Shown here piece after piece: positions 1-8,746 of a DNA stretch of 50,157 nt (positions within the stretch are counted from its first letter, which is position 1; every line of letters begins with the position of its first letter). The stretch comes from an uncultured Lachnospiraceae bacterium (lineage in GTDB: Bacteria; Bacillota; Clostridia; Lachnospirales; Lachnospiraceae): the NCBI GenBank assembly GCA_947630925.1, contig CANRJM010000013.1, positions 1 through 50,157 of the forward strand. Reading direction: 5' to 3'. Position numbers and translations under genes: made by a program. Below the pieces are notes generated by a model. The model had not been told where the DNA came from. It worked only from the letters and a program-made list of their open reading frames with translations, and ran no database searches.

Positions 1-92
1 CCATTGTTTTTCACAAAACTTAGTATACAGGTAAATCCACGTTGTTACAAATGTGAGGTCACTTCATATTGTCCTATATGATTCCTCTGTTT

Positions 93-1331
93 CTATTGTT
101 TTTCTTCTATCCGGATGATATCCATAACTTCCGGCTGTTCACTAAAGGAAACACGGAGGGACTGCCTCGGATGTGGACAGCTTTCTATCTCCCGGCCTTT
201 TTCATCTAACATCTTCTCTACTACAGCCAGACAATTTTCTCCCGACGGTTTCATAATTTCCACTGTATCGCCTGTACAGAATTTATTTCGTTGTTCCAAC
301 AGGGCATATCCTTCTTCGTCAATCTCATTTACAATCCCCAGATAAGTATATCTTTTTACATAGGTACTGTTATCGTAAATCTGCGTCTCGTATGTTGTCG
401 GTCCATAAAAGAAACCGGTTGTATACTGGCGGTATGTACACTTTGAAATTTCCTCCATGTAATATTTTTTCCTGGATTCATATAACTCCGGCGACGTAAA
501 ATAATCGTCAATCGCCTGACGGTAGGTCCTTGCCACATCCGCCACATAAAGCGCCGTTTTCATCCTGCCTTCAATTTTGAAGCTGTCAATCCCTGCCTCA
601 ACCAAATCCGGTATATGTTCTATCATACACAAATCCTTGGAATTGAAAATATAAGTTCCCCTCTCATTTTCTTCGATCGGCAGAAATTCGCCCGGCCGGC
701 TTTCCTCCATAATATAATATTTCCAACGGCATGGATGCGTACATGCGCCCAGATTGGCGTCCCTTCCGGTAAAGTAATTGCTCAGCAGACAACGCCCGGA
801 ATAGGAAATGCACATCGCTCCATGTACAAATGTCTCAATCTCCAGATCCTTTGGTATCTTCTGCCGAATCTCTTTTATCTCCTCCAAAGACAGCTCTCTT
901 GCTGATACCACCCGCTTTGCTCCCAGCTTCTGCCAGAAAAGATAAGTCTGATAATTCACATTATTGCTCTGCGTACTGATATGAATCTCTATCTCCGGAC
1001 ATACCTCCTCTGCTATGGAAAAAACACCGGGATCGGAAATAATCAATGCATCCGGCTTCATTTCCTTTAATTCTTCAAAATAGGAACGAACGCCCTCTAA
1101 ATCCCGATTATGCGCCGTAATATTTGCTGTGACAAATACCCGCTTGTTATGCATATGGGCAAATTCAATTCCCTCTTTCATCTCTTCCGGCGAAAAATTC
1201 TTCGCCTTGGCGCGAAGGCCATACATCTCACCGCCAATATAAACGGCATCCGCACCATACAGTACGGCAACCTTAAGCACTTCTAAACTACTGGCGGGCA
1301 CCAAAAGCTCCGGTTTTCCATTTTCCAGCAT
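93..1331 (-). CDS. trhP: Peptidase U32 family protein, probable tRNA U34 hydroxylation protein TrhP
   Basis: 412 residues, the usual size for U32 proteins of the YegQ/YrrO type. The U32 signature is visible as ETFVHGAMCISYSGRCLLS (about residues 166-184). Four cysteines (C174, C181, C197, C201) fit the iron-sulfur ligands reported for this family. Family knowledge: U32 proteins of this branch (TrhP in Bacillus and E. coli) make 5-hydroxyuridine at tRNA position 34 using prephenate, although older annotation calls them collagenase-like proteases. The next gene upstream is a TrmR-like methyltransferase that would act on this product, as in the Bacillus yrrM-yrrN-yrrO cluster, which supports the tRNA role. 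It is the last gene of a run beginning at mtaB; 49 bases separate it from trmR. Only one U32 gene is present here, where Bacillus has two. Start ATG at 1331 follows GAAAGGAAAGGG. Confidence 0.85.
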   Translation of the reverse strand: MLENGKPELLVPASSLEVLKVAVLYGADAVYIGGEMYGLRAKAKNFSPEEMKEGIEFAHMHNKRVFVTANITAHNRDLEGVRSYFEELKEMKPDALIISDPGVFSIAEEVCPEIEIHISTQSNNVNYQTYLFWQKLGAKRVVSARELSLEEIKEIRQKIPKDLEIETFVHGAMCISYSGRCLLSNYFTGRDANLGACTHPCRWKYYIMEESRPGEFLPIEENERGTYIFNSKDLCMIEHIPDLVEAGIDSFKIEGRMKTALYVADVARTYRQAIDDYFTSPELYESRKKYYMEEISKCTYRQYTTGFFYGPTTYETQIYDNSTYVKRYTYLGIVNEIDEEGYALLEQRNKFCTGDTVEIMKPSGENCLAVVEKMLDEKGREIESCPHPRQSLRVSFSEQPEVMDIIRIEEKQ

Positions 1332-1380
1332 ATCCCTTTCCTTTCACGTCGAATCTTCTTTACGCCTGTTAAAACTGCCG

Positions 1381-2037
1381 TTACCTCTCCCGGAACGTGG
1401 ACAGCGCAGCGCCGTCTCCAACAGGTAAAATCAATGTATCCAACTCTTCCGAATGCGTCAACGTATATAAATATTCCCGCATCCTGCCATGTATTGTGCG
1501 ATTTCTTTTCGTAATCGCATAACGGGACTGAATGATATCCCCATCCTGCAAAACATTGTCTGTTAAAAGCATACCATGTTCCGATAATAATGCAAGTATG
1601 GACGGCAAAAAATTCATATACTGCCCCTTGGCTGCATCCATAAAAATAAAATCATATTTTCTGTTTTCTGCCACAAATTCTTTCAAAACATCTTTTGCGT
1701 CTCCGGGATAAAGATGAATTTGTTTTTTCTTTTGATATGTCTGAAAATTTTTCTGCGCTTCCTTCTGGCGAATGGGATAATTTTCAATCGTGTCAATGTG
1801 GCTGCCCTTTGGCGCATATTCACTCATCAGCATGGCAGAAAAACCGACTGCAGTGCCAATCTCCAATATTTTTTCCGGTTTTCTAATCTTCAATAAAAAA
1901 CAAAGCAGAGACTGCATCGAATGACGAATAACCGGAACCTCCTCTTGCAAAGCCGCTCTCTCCACTACTTTTAAATACTCCGGGATCTGCCAGTTCAAAG
2001 AATCAATGTACGTCATGGTTCTTTCATCTACAATCAT
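1381..2037 (-). CDS. trmR: O-methyltransferase, probable tRNA 5-hydroxyuridine methyltransferase TrmR
   Basis: 218 residues with a class I SAM-dependent methyltransferase fold. Motif I is ILEIGTAVGFSA. The metal-binding and catalytic region is FIFMDAAKGQYMNF, followed by LLTDNVL, as in Bacillus YrrM. The C-terminal ILPVGDGAALS also matches YrrM. Family knowledge: TrmR methylates 5-hydroxyuridine at tRNA position 34 to 5-methoxyuridine, extending wobble decoding. The adjacent U32 gene supplies the hydroxylation step, so the two are probably one pathway. I place the start at the ATG at 2037, preceded by GGGGAGACAT; an in-frame TTG at 2067 lies upstream but has a poorer ribosome binding site and would almost abut ylbF. 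A generic catechol or caffeoyl-CoA O-methyltransferase is the alternative but is unlikely in this context. Confidence 0.85.
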   Translation of the reverse strand: MIVDERTMTYIDSLNWQIPEYLKVVERAALQEEVPVIRHSMQSLLCFLLKIRKPEKILEIGTAVGFSAMLMSEYAPKGSHIDTIENYPIRQKEAQKNFQTYQKKKQIHLYPGDAKDVLKEFVAENRKYDFIFMDAAKGQYMNFLPSILALLSEHGMLLTDNVLQDGDIIQSRYAITKRNRTIHGRMREYLYTLTHSEELDTLILPVGDGAALSTFRER

Positions 2038-2068
2038 ATGTCTCCCCACTCCTGCGTGATTTTTCAAC

Positions 2069-2410
2069 CTACTCTCTTAAAAAATCCGTATCAATCTGTG
2101 CGCTCTCCAAAAACCGGTTCTGCAGTTTTCTGATCAGTCTGCAGTACTGATGCTCCGCAGCAAAAAAATCACCGGATAAAGCATTGTTCTGCAAATCCCG
2201 AAATTCATTCTGCAATTCATTATTTGCCTGAATCGTATTGCCGGCGCCGGACATCTGCAGTTCTATACTTCTTCTCCTAAATTCGCCAATTCGGTAATAC
2301 AAATCCGGATGTTCTTTGACACGGCTCAGCATGTCTTTGTACTGGTTATATTCTTTCGTCGTTGGAAGCTTTTTCGCAATCTCTTCCATTAATGCTTCTA
2401 CTTCGTTCAT
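2069..2410 (-). CDS. YlbF family protein (RNA-processing regulator family)
   Basis: 113 residues, mostly helical, with the YlbF/YmcA-family pattern: an N-terminal helix, then KEYNQYKDMLSRVKEHPDL, a central helical pair, and a tail rich in Gln and Asn. Family knowledge: in Bacillus, YlbF with YmcA and YaaT forms a complex that steers RNase Y cleavage and affects competence, sporulation and biofilm. Here it directly follows the RNase J gene with a 40-base gap, so a link with mRNA decay is a reasonable inference. The start is the ATG at 2410, with GGAAAGGATGATTCA ahead; a longer in-frame reading from 2458 would overlap the RNase J stop and lacks such a site. YmcA and YaaT partners are not in the window. 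Confidence 0.75.
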   Translation of the reverse strand: MNEVEALMEEIAKKLPTTKEYNQYKDMLSRVKEHPDLYYRIGEFRRRSIELQMSGAGNTIQANNELQNEFRDLQNNALSGDFFAAEHQYCRLIRKLQNRFLESAQIDTDFLRE

Positions 2411-2450
2411 TGAATCATCCTTTCCCCGCCAAACGGCTGAATCAGTTCCT

Positions 2451-4328
2451 TTATTCAATTTCCATGATAATCGGAAGAATCATCGGATTCCTTTTCATTT
2501 TTTTCCACAGGTAACCGCTCAGGCTGTCCTTGATCTCCGTCTTAATTTTCGACCAATCGGATATATCATTGTCCAGGCATCTTTCTAAAGCTGCGTAGAC
2601 AATCCCCTTTGCCTCATCCATCAAAAATTCAGATTCCCTTACATACACAAAACCGCGGGATACAATATCCGGTCCCGCCAACAGCCGGTTGGTATATTTC
2701 TCAAGGGTTAATACAATAATAATCAGTCCGTTTTCTGATAAATACTGACGGTCTCTTAGAACGATATTTCCAACATCGCCGACTCCCAGCCCGTCGACCA
2801 TAATTCCCTGCGCCTGCACTTTGCCAACCAAAGCTGCACGGGCCGGGCTAATCTCCAACACATCCCCGGATGACAGAATAATTGTATTTTCCTTAGGAAT
2901 CCCCATCTCCTGCGCAAGCTCTGCATGTGCTTTTAAGTGCTGATATTCGCCATGCACCGGTATGGCATACTGCGGCTTAGTCAGGGCATAAATCAGCTTC
3001 ATTTCTTCCTGACAGGCATGTCCCGATACATGGGTATCCTGTACGATTACCCTGGCGCCTTTCTCTGAAAGTTCATTGATGACCTTTGAGACTGATTTTT
3101 CGTTACCCGGAATCGGACGGGAGCTAAAAATGACCGTATCTCCCGGCTCAATAGATACTTTTCGATGAATATTAGCCGCCATTCTGGACAACGCCGCCAT
3201 TGCTTCTCCCTGACTGCCGGTTGTAATGAGTACCAGTTTCTCCGGCGGATAATTCTTCATCTGCTCCATCTCAATGAGAATATTCTTCGGAACATCCAAA
3301 TATCCCAATTCACTTGCCGTCGAAATGACATTTACCATACTTCTGCCTTCTATGACAACTTTCCGTCCATATCGCTCCGCAGAATTTATAATCTGCTGTA
3401 CACGGTCCACATTTGAAGCAAACGTTGCTACAATAATCCTGTGCTTCTCATTTTCAGCAAATATATTATCAAAAGTCTTTCCCACTGTTCGTTCGGACAT
3501 CGTAAAACCGGGTTTCATGATATTTGTACTGTCGCCCATCAGCGCAAGCACGCCCTTCTTCCCCAGTTCCCCAAAGCGCTGTAAATCAATGGTTTCGCCG
3601 TTAACCGGCGTAAAATCGACCTTAAAATCACCGGTATGCACAATGATTCCAACCGGAGTGAAAATCGCCAACGCCGCCGCATCCGAAATACTATGATTTG
3701 TCCGAATAAACTCTACCCGGAAACACCCAAGATGGATTGCCTGTCCATACGTTACTACTTTTCTTTTAACCGGATTGGGAAGCACATGCTCCTTCAGTTT
3801 ATTCCCAATCAGCCCCATCGTCAGCTTGGTCGCATATATCGGAGCGTTGATGTCCTTTAGTACATATGGCAGCGCGCCGATGTGATCCTCATGACCATGT
3901 GTGATGACAAACCCTTTCACTTTATCAATATTCTCTTTTAGATAAGTAACATCCGGGATAACCAAATCAATCCCCAGCATCCCATCTTCCGGAAATGACA
4001 AACCGCAGTCAACAACAATAATGCTGTCTTCATATTCAAACGCCGTAATATTCATGCCGATTTGTTCCAGACCGCCTAATGGTATAATCTTCAGTCCCTT
4101 TCCAACCTCTGTGTTTTCTTTTTTTGCAACTTTTGCAACAGTCTTTGGCGACACTCTTTTTACATTCTTTCCCTCTTTAACCGTCTTCGGTAGTTTCGTC
4201 CTTGTCGTCGTCATTCTGTCTTCTGTTCTGGCACTTTTCACAGATGCCACACGTCCCACAAATGATTTTGCCCTTTTCTGAGGCATCTTCTTATTCTCTT
4301 TTGTCGTATTTTCTGCTTCTTTTTTCAA
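2451..4328 (-). CDS. rnj: Ribonuclease J
   Basis: 625 residues. The metallo-beta-lactamase/beta-CASP core starts near residue 77 with LKIIPLGGLEQIGMN. The zinc motif is HGHEDH (residues 144-149). The beta-CASP region and the C-terminal HVSGHACQEE and PVHGEYQHL segments are all present. Family knowledge: RNase J is a 5'-3' exonuclease and endonuclease in mRNA decay and rRNA maturation. About 75 residues precede the catalytic core; this extension is rich in Lys, Arg, Thr and Ser and is absent from Bacillus RNase J1. It is probably disordered and may contact RNA or a partner. The start is a TTG at 4328 with AGGAAAG just ahead. It sits 61 bases after the DUF1292 gene, and the YlbF-like gene follows. 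Confidence 0.95.
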   Translation of the reverse strand: MKKEAENTTKENKKMPQKRAKSFVGRVASVKSARTEDRMTTTRTKLPKTVKEGKNVKRVSPKTVAKVAKKENTEVGKGLKIIPLGGLEQIGMNITAFEYEDSIIVVDCGLSFPEDGMLGIDLVIPDVTYLKENIDKVKGFVITHGHEDHIGALPYVLKDINAPIYATKLTMGLIGNKLKEHVLPNPVKRKVVTYGQAIHLGCFRVEFIRTNHSISDAAALAIFTPVGIIVHTGDFKVDFTPVNGETIDLQRFGELGKKGVLALMGDSTNIMKPGFTMSERTVGKTFDNIFAENEKHRIIVATFASNVDRVQQIINSAERYGRKVVIEGRSMVNVISTASELGYLDVPKNILIEMEQMKNYPPEKLVLITTGSQGEAMAALSRMAANIHRKVSIEPGDTVIFSSRPIPGNEKSVSKVINELSEKGARVIVQDTHVSGHACQEEMKLIYALTKPQYAIPVHGEYQHLKAHAELAQEMGIPKENTIILSSGDVLEISPARAALVGKVQAQGIMVDGLGVGDVGNIVLRDRQYLSENGLIIIVLTLEKYTNRLLAGPDIVSRGFVYVRESEFLMDEAKGIVYAALERCLDNDISDWSKIKTEIKDSLSGYLWKKMKRNPMILPIIMEIE

Positions 4329-4389
4329 TAATCTTTCCTGCCTTTCTAATTATAAAACTACACAATATCTGCAGTTCTCTCATTCTGAT

Positions 4390-4656
4390 CTATAATTTAA
4401 TCTCTACATCTTCTAACAATTCCGCAAAGACTTTCGATAAAGCTTCCAGTTCACTGTCGTCTTCTACTATTTCATATACTTCCTGATTTTCCTCATCCTT
4501 CAGTTTTCGCATAATATATGCCTGCGCCTCTTCCGCCCCGCTGTCTGTTACCAAAAGATAATCTGCGCCTGCAATTGTCGTCCGCTCAATAACATACATG
4601 GAAACCTCTTCTCCATCTTCTGTCTCAAACATAATACAATCAAACGCCTCTTCCAT
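4390..4656 (-). CDS. DUF1292 domain-containing protein
   Basis: 88 residues, strongly acidic, with the DUF1292 pattern: a short beta-rich core (FETEDGEEVSMYVIERTTIAG, then YLLVTDS and AYIMRKL) and an acidic tail containing EDDSELEALSKVFAELLED. Biochemical function is unknown. Family knowledge: in Clostridia and Bacilli it commonly sits beside ruvX (yqgF) and ireB (yrzL), as it does here, so a housekeeping role linked to that cluster is likely. Start ATG at 4656 is preceded by AAAGGGGAG. 118 bases separate it from ruvX upstream; that gap holds a small TGCAC/GTGCA inverted repeat but no obvious promoter. Confidence 0.85.
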   Translation of the reverse strand: MEEAFDCIMFETEDGEEVSMYVIERTTIAGADYLLVTDSGAEEAQAYIMRKLKDEENQEVYEIVEDDSELEALSKVFAELLEDVEIKL

Positions 4657-4774
4657 TTTTGTTCTCCCCTTTCATTCAATATGCCGAATCTCCTGGATTT
4701 TGATTGCACGAAAAAAAGTGCACCTAGCTTCTCTATTTTCTAGCTGCTTTCTTTCAGTTCTTTCTTCCGTCCCC

Positions 4775-5197
4775 TTAGTCAGCAATACTGTCTAAATAGC
4801 TTTGTAAAATCAAACTTGCCGCCATTTTGTCAATATATTCTTTACGATGCCGTTTTGCAACTCCGCCCTCTGATAGTACAGCATCTGCTTCTGCCGTAGT
4901 AAAACGTTCATCCTGAAAAATAACCTTCAGACCGCTTCTTTTCTCCAACATCTGCGCAAACTCCCTCGTCTTCCTGCAGCGCTCTCCCTCTTCATTGTTC
5001 AGCTTCTTTGGAAAACCAAGTACAACCTTCTCTACCTGATATTCTTCCATCAACTCTTCTATCCGCGATAACGTCTGACGTAATTTTGTCTCTCTTGTTC
5101 TGGTTACCGTTTCAACCGGCTGCGCCGTCAACAGCAGTTCATCGCTAATTGCTATACCAACTGTCTTCGCGCCATAGTCCAAACCCATAATTCTCAT
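4775..5197 (-). CDS. ruvX: Putative pre-16S rRNA nuclease / Holliday junction resolvase RuvX (YqgF)
   Basis: 140 residues with an RNase H-like fold of the YqgF family. The first catalytic strand reads MGLDYGAKTVGIAISD. Further acidic residues lie in FQDERFTTAEAD and in YIDKMAASLILQSYLD near the end. Family knowledge: YqgF is implicated in maturation of the 16S rRNA 5' end and was first proposed as a Holliday junction resolvase. I use the ATG at 5197, which follows AAAGGGACAGT; an in-frame ATG at 5221 would add eight residues but has no ribosome binding site. It follows ireB by 27 bases. The usual alaS neighbour of this block is missing; mtaB occupies that side instead. Confidence 0.9.
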   Translation of the reverse strand: MRIMGLDYGAKTVGIAISDELLLTAQPVETVTRTRETKLRQTLSRIEELMEEYQVEKVVLGFPKKLNNEEGERCRKTREFAQMLEKRSGLKVIFQDERFTTAEADAVLSEGGVAKRHRKEYIDKMAASLILQSYLDSIAD

Positions 5198-5224
5198 ACT
5201 GTCCCTTTGTTCTTTCCGCATATT

Positions 5225-5485
5225 TTATTTGAAATTATTTTGAATATAATCTTCCAACAGCAATTCAATAATCTCATCACGTTCCACCCTGCGGATCAAA
5301 CTTCTGGCGCCCTTATGGCTGGTAATATACGTCGGATCTCCCGACATAACATACCCCACAATCTGATTGACCGGATTATATCCCTTCTCTGTCAGGGCTT
5401 CATAAACCTGCGCAATCACATCCTTTACCTCAAACTCCTGATCTTTTTGTACTTTAAAATACTGTGTATTGCTAATTTCCTGCAT
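5225..5485 (-). CDS. ireB: IreB family regulatory phosphoprotein (DUF965)
   Basis: 86 residues with the highly conserved IreB/YrzL core [20 protein letters not shown] followed by an Arg-rich helix ([19 protein letters not shown]). Family knowledge: in Enterococcus, IreB is a substrate of the Ser/Thr kinase IreK and negatively affects cephalosporin resistance. The phosphorylated threonines lie near the N-terminus; a TQ motif (NTQYFKV) is present in the equivalent region here. The start is the ATG at 5485 because GGAGGTCAGTGCCATT sits just upstream; longer in-frame readings (to 5557) lack such a site. It lies 92 bases downstream of mtaB and 27 bases before ruvX. Confidence 0.9.
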   Translation of the reverse strand: MQEISNTQYFKVQKDQEFEVKDVIAQVYEALTEKGYNPVNQIVGYVMSGDPTYITSHKGARSLIRRVERDEIIELLLEDYIQNNFK

Positions 5486-5577
5486 AATGGCACTGACCTC
5501 CATATCTTTTATCACGTACTCATATCTATTGAATATATAGTAATATATCTGTCCCAAAAAAACAACCGTTTTTTCGA

Positions 5578-6939
5578 TTAGCTATACTCTCCGAGCAAAA
5601 TTTCATCGGTAAGATGTCCCAAAACACGGACTGGATGAATGGTATTACAGCATTTCTCCGGCTCCGGTATTCCGGCAGTATCGATACCAAAACGAATATA
5701 TCTTTCATTATACCCGATAAGATATTCTTTATGATTTATCGAGATAATTTCCTCAAAAAGAACTTCTTCTATCTGTCCCTCAAACAGGCTCTGATACTCC
5801 ATCTGCATCTTTTTCCCAATGGCAATCAATCTCTCGCTGCGGTCTGCTTTCGTCTGTTCTGATACCTGTCCCTCCATAGTATCCGCAAACGTCCCCTGCC
5901 TTCTTGAATATTTAAATACGTGCAGCTGCGCAAAATGTGCTTTTTCTGCAAAAGCGCAGGTCGCCGCAAACTCCGCCTCTGTTTCCTGTGGGAATCCTAC
6001 AATGATATCTGTTGTAATGGCAGGATGCACAAAATATTTTCTTAACAGTTTCAGGCAGTCTAAATATTCCCTGGTACGATAGCGGCGATTCATCCTGCGC
6101 AATGTGTCGTCGCAGCCGCTCTGCAGCGACAAATGAAAGTGCGGACAGATGTTTGGGATCTTTGCAAGGCTGCTTACAAAGGTTTCCGTCATAATTCTCG
6201 GTTCCAGAGACCCCAGACGGATCCTTCGAATCCCTTTCTTTGCAGAAAGTTTACGAAGCAGCGAAAGCAGCGGCTCGCCTCCCAATTCCAAAAAAGTCTT
6301 CTGTTCCGTAAAATCCACGCCATACGAAGAAAGATGGATTCCGGTAATAACAATTTCCTGTATTCCCTGTTTGGCAAGTTCCTCCGCCTCTTTGATCACG
6401 TCCTCTTCCTTCTTGCTGGTAAGCGGCCCTCTTACATACGGAATGATACAATAGGTACAATACTGATTGCATCCATCCTGCACTTTCAAAAAAGCTCTGG
6501 TATGCCTTTGTTCCATCGCTTTCCGGCTCATACTCCCCTGACAGCCAGCCTCTTTCTTCTCTCCCGAATAAGCATGCTCTGCCTGTTTTCTTTTAGCCGC
6601 CTCAAAAGCGGCAATTTTTTCTACTAACTGCGCCTTCTCTGTATTAGACAAAAACAAATCTACGCTTTCCTCCTCCATCCCCCCTTTTTTCCTGACAGAA
6701 TCTACATAACAACCAACTGCCGCTATGATTGCATCCGGATTTTTCCGCCGCGCCCTGTGCAGCATTTTCCGTGATTTTCTATCGGCTATATTGGTAACGG
6801 TACATGTATTGATCACATATGCATCGGCTTCCTCTTCAAAAGAAACGATTGTATGTCCCGCCTCTTCAAACTGCATTTTCATTTTTTCTGTTTCATAAAA
6901 ATTCACCTTACAGCCTAATGTTAAAAAAGCAACTTTCAA
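5578..6939 (-). CDS. mtaB: tRNA (ct6A37/t6A37) C2-methylthiotransferase MtaB
   Basis: 453 residues with the methylthiotransferase architecture. The N-terminal UPF0004 domain shows [29 protein letters not shown] and VGCYVD, giving the three cysteines of the first iron-sulfur cluster. The radical SAM domain has the CxxxCxxC motif in [15 protein letters not shown], followed by the [10 protein letters not shown] segment typical of MtaB rather than MiaB. A short C-terminal TRAM-like part follows. Family knowledge: it converts t6A37 to ms2t6A37 in tRNAs reading ANN codons. The start is a TTG at 6939, with TTTTGGAGGAAGTATT ahead; in-frame ATGs further upstream lack a comparable site. It heads a minus-strand run that continues through ireB. 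Confidence 0.92.
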   Translation of the reverse strand: MKVAFLTLGCKVNFYETEKMKMQFEEAGHTIVSFEEEADAYVINTCTVTNIADRKSRKMLHRARRKNPDAIIAAVGCYVDSVRKKGGMEEESVDLFLSNTEKAQLVEKIAAFEAAKRKQAEHAYSGEKKEAGCQGSMSRKAMEQRHTRAFLKVQDGCNQYCTYCIIPYVRGPLTSKKEEDVIKEAEELAKQGIQEIVITGIHLSSYGVDFTEQKTFLELGGEPLLSLLRKLSAKKGIRRIRLGSLEPRIMTETFVSSLAKIPNICPHFHLSLQSGCDDTLRRMNRRYRTREYLDCLKLLRKYFVHPAITTDIIVGFPQETEAEFAATCAFAEKAHFAQLHVFKYSRRQGTFADTMEGQVSEQTKADRSERLIAIGKKMQMEYQSLFEGQIEEVLFEEIISINHKEYLIGYNERYIRFGIDTAGIPEPEKCCNTIHPVRVLGHLTDEILLGEYS

Positions 6940-7089
6940 AATACTTCCTCCAAAATCCGCCATAATTTTATAAACCATCCTTCTGCTTTTGGTTAACATT
7001 GTTAAATTTTAAGCAGAACTGCTCTGGCATTCATTTAAATTGTAATACGCTTTTCCTGTTTTCTAATCGTTTTTTAGCTACATTGTATA

Positions 7090-7118
7090 TTGACTTTTCC
7101 CCATAAAATGTCTAGTAT
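7090..7118 (+). promoter_or_regulatory. Candidate sigma-A promoter for the HPr-like gene
   Basis: TTGACT (7090-7095), 17-base spacer, TAGTAT (7113-7118), then an AAAGGAGG ribosome binding site at 7134-7141 and the ATG at 7151. The short untranslated region is typical of a well expressed gene. The call rests on motif matches only. Confidence 0.5.
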
Positions 7119-7150
7119 AGAATTGTAAAAATCAAAGGAGGTAGATTTGT

Positions 7151-7384
7151 ATGAAAACTGTAAAGATTTCTTTAAACTCTATTGACAAGGTAAAAGCATT
7201 TGTAAACGATGTATCTAAGTTTAACAGTGACTTTGATTTAGTATCAGGAAGATATGTCATTGATGCAAAATCTATTATGGGTATCTTCAGCCTTGATTTA
7301 TCAAAGGCTATTGACTTAAATATCCATGATGATGACAACATTGATGAAATTCTTTCTGTATTGGCATCATACATCGTTGAATAA
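7151..7384 (+). CDS. HPr family protein lacking the phosphocarrier histidine
   Basis: 77 residues with an HPr-like fold. The regulatory-serine helix is KSIMGIFSLDLSKA, in which S41 matches HPr Ser46. Aligning backwards without gaps puts S10 where HPr has catalytic His15 and D12 where Arg17 would be, so PTS phosphotransfer from enzyme I is not expected. Family knowledge: HPr homologues that keep Ser46 but lose His15 (for example Crh) act only in regulation through HPr kinase; here that is an inference. The gene is monocistronic, with its own promoter, a near-ideal AAAGGAGG site and a strong terminator at 7474-7503. It is divergent from mtaB and convergent with thiI. Confidence 0.8.
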   Translation: MKTVKISLNSIDKVKAFVNDVSKFNSDFDLVSGRYVIDAKSIMGIFSLDLSKAIDLNIHDDDNIDEILSVLASYIVE

Positions 7385-7473
7385 TCAGTTGTTACGCTTG
7401 TATTATGGGCATATGTATTTGGGGATACACTCATCTGAATAACGATTTTGCTACATACAATAGAAGAACATGC

Positions 7474-7503
7474 AGAGAACACCGGAAGGTGTTCTCTTTT
7501 TTT
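7474..7503 (+). terminator. Intrinsic terminator after the HPr-like gene
   Basis: Perfect 10-base-pair stem AGAGAACACC / GGTGTTCTCT with a GGAA tetraloop and a six-T tract (7498-7503). It lies 90 bases after the HPr-like stop codon. Confidence 0.9.
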
Positions 7504-7549
7504 CTGCATCAGGAGTTCCAGAACCCCTTTCCTTTTATCCCCCCGAAAA

Positions 7550-8731
7550 TCATTCTGAAATTTCAATGACCTCTACGGTATCCAAAGCCTCCTGTACCAT
7601 TTGATCAATCTTTTCCGCCAGTTTTTCCTCCGACCGGCGGATTACCCTGAGCTCCGGCTTTGTTACCGGATGCTTTGCCACAAAAATAGTACAGCAATCT
7701 TCAAATGGCTGAATTGACGTCTCATACGTATGGATCTTTTCTGCGATATTGACAATATCCTGTTTGTCAAACCCTATCAGCGGGCGGTATACCGGAAGTT
7801 CACATACGTCATTGGTTGCAGCAAGACTCTGCATCGTCTGGCTTGCCACCTGACCGATACTCTCTCCCGTTATCAGCCCCAGACAGCCGGATTCTTTTGC
7901 CAGCGTCTCCGCAATACGCATCATATAACGCCTCATAATAATAGTCAGCTCTTCGTGCGGACACTGTTCATAGATATACATCTGGATATCTGTAAAGTTT
8001 ACAACATGCAGGCGGATTTTCCCGGCATAACCCGATACCAGTTTTGCCAAATCAACGACCTTCTGCTTTGCCCTTTCGCTGGTATATGGCGGCGCATGAA
8101 AATAGACTGCATCAATATAGACTCCTCTTTTTGCAATCATATACCCTGCAACCGGACTGTCAATGCCGCCGGATAACAGCAGCATCGCCTTTCCATTTGT
8201 CCCAAGCGGCATGCCGCAGGCTCCCTGATATACTTTGGAATAGACATAAGCCTTTTCCCGGACTTCTACCCAGATATAAACCTCCGGATCGTGCACATTG
8301 ACAGACAGTCCCGGAAAACGGTTCAGCAGATAACTTCCCATTTCCACGCAAATCTCCGGAGAAGTATACGGATAATGCTTATCGCTTCTTCTGGATTTTA
8401 CTTTAAAGGAAAAATTACGTTCGCTATATTGCCGCTCTATAAAGTCTCCTACTGCCTTTGTCAAGCTTTCCCAGTCTTTTTTTTCGATTACCTCCACCGG
8501 ACTAATGGAAGAAATGCCAAACACTCGGCTCATTGCTTCGATTACATCATCAAAATCAAAATTTCCCTTTGCCTCAACAAATATTCTTCCCTGTTTCCGG
8601 ACGACTTCAAATTGTCCCTCTATTTTATTGATACGGTAACGAATCTGCTCACAAAGCGCATTTTCAAACTTATAGCGGTTTTTCCCTTTAATTCCAATCT
8701 CTGCATATTTAATTAAAAACGCCTGATACAT
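7550..8731 (-). CDS. thiI: tRNA 4-thiouridine synthase ThiI
   Basis: 393 residues. An N-terminal ferredoxin-like region is followed by a THUMP domain (about residues 60-165). The PP-loop ATPase domain has SGGIDSPVAGYM near residue 185. The thiolation cysteine region includes CGVxC-free ECCTIFV-like FEDCCTIFVAKHPVTKP near the C-terminus. Family knowledge: it adenylates U8 of tRNA and transfers sulfur to give s4U. The rhodanese domain of E. coli ThiI is absent, as in Bacillus, where a dedicated NifS-type desulfurase feeds ThiI directly; that partner is the next gene upstream (15-base gap). Start ATG at 8731 follows TTGGAGGTCAGT. A thiamine thiazole role is possible but less likely without the rhodanese domain. 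Confidence 0.95.
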   Translation of the reverse strand: MYQAFLIKYAEIGIKGKNRYKFENALCEQIRYRINKIEGQFEVVRKQGRIFVEAKGNFDFDDVIEAMSRVFGISSISPVEVIEKKDWESLTKAVGDFIERQYSERNFSFKVKSRRSDKHYPYTSPEICVEMGSYLLNRFPGLSVNVHDPEVYIWVEVREKAYVYSKVYQGACGMPLGTNGKAMLLLSGGIDSPVAGYMIAKRGVYIDAVYFHAPPYTSERAKQKVVDLAKLVSGYAGKIRLHVVNFTDIQMYIYEQCPHEELTIIMRRYMMRIAETLAKESGCLGLITGESIGQVASQTMQSLAATNDVCELPVYRPLIGFDKQDIVNIAEKIHTYETSIQPFEDCCTIFVAKHPVTKPELRVIRRSEEKLAEKIDQMVQEALDTVEVIEISE

Positions 8732-8746
8732 ACTGACCTCCAACTT

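Noticed and set aside
6133-6627. 164-codon plus-strand frame opposite mtaB
   Set aside because: Antisense to the conserved radical SAM core of mtaB, with no ribosome binding site and no recognisable protein pattern.
7132-7566. 144-codon minus-strand frame opposite the HPr-like gene
   Set aside because: The plus-strand gene has promoter, strong ribosome binding site, terminator and a recognisable HPr fold; the antisense frame has none and overlaps the end of thiI.
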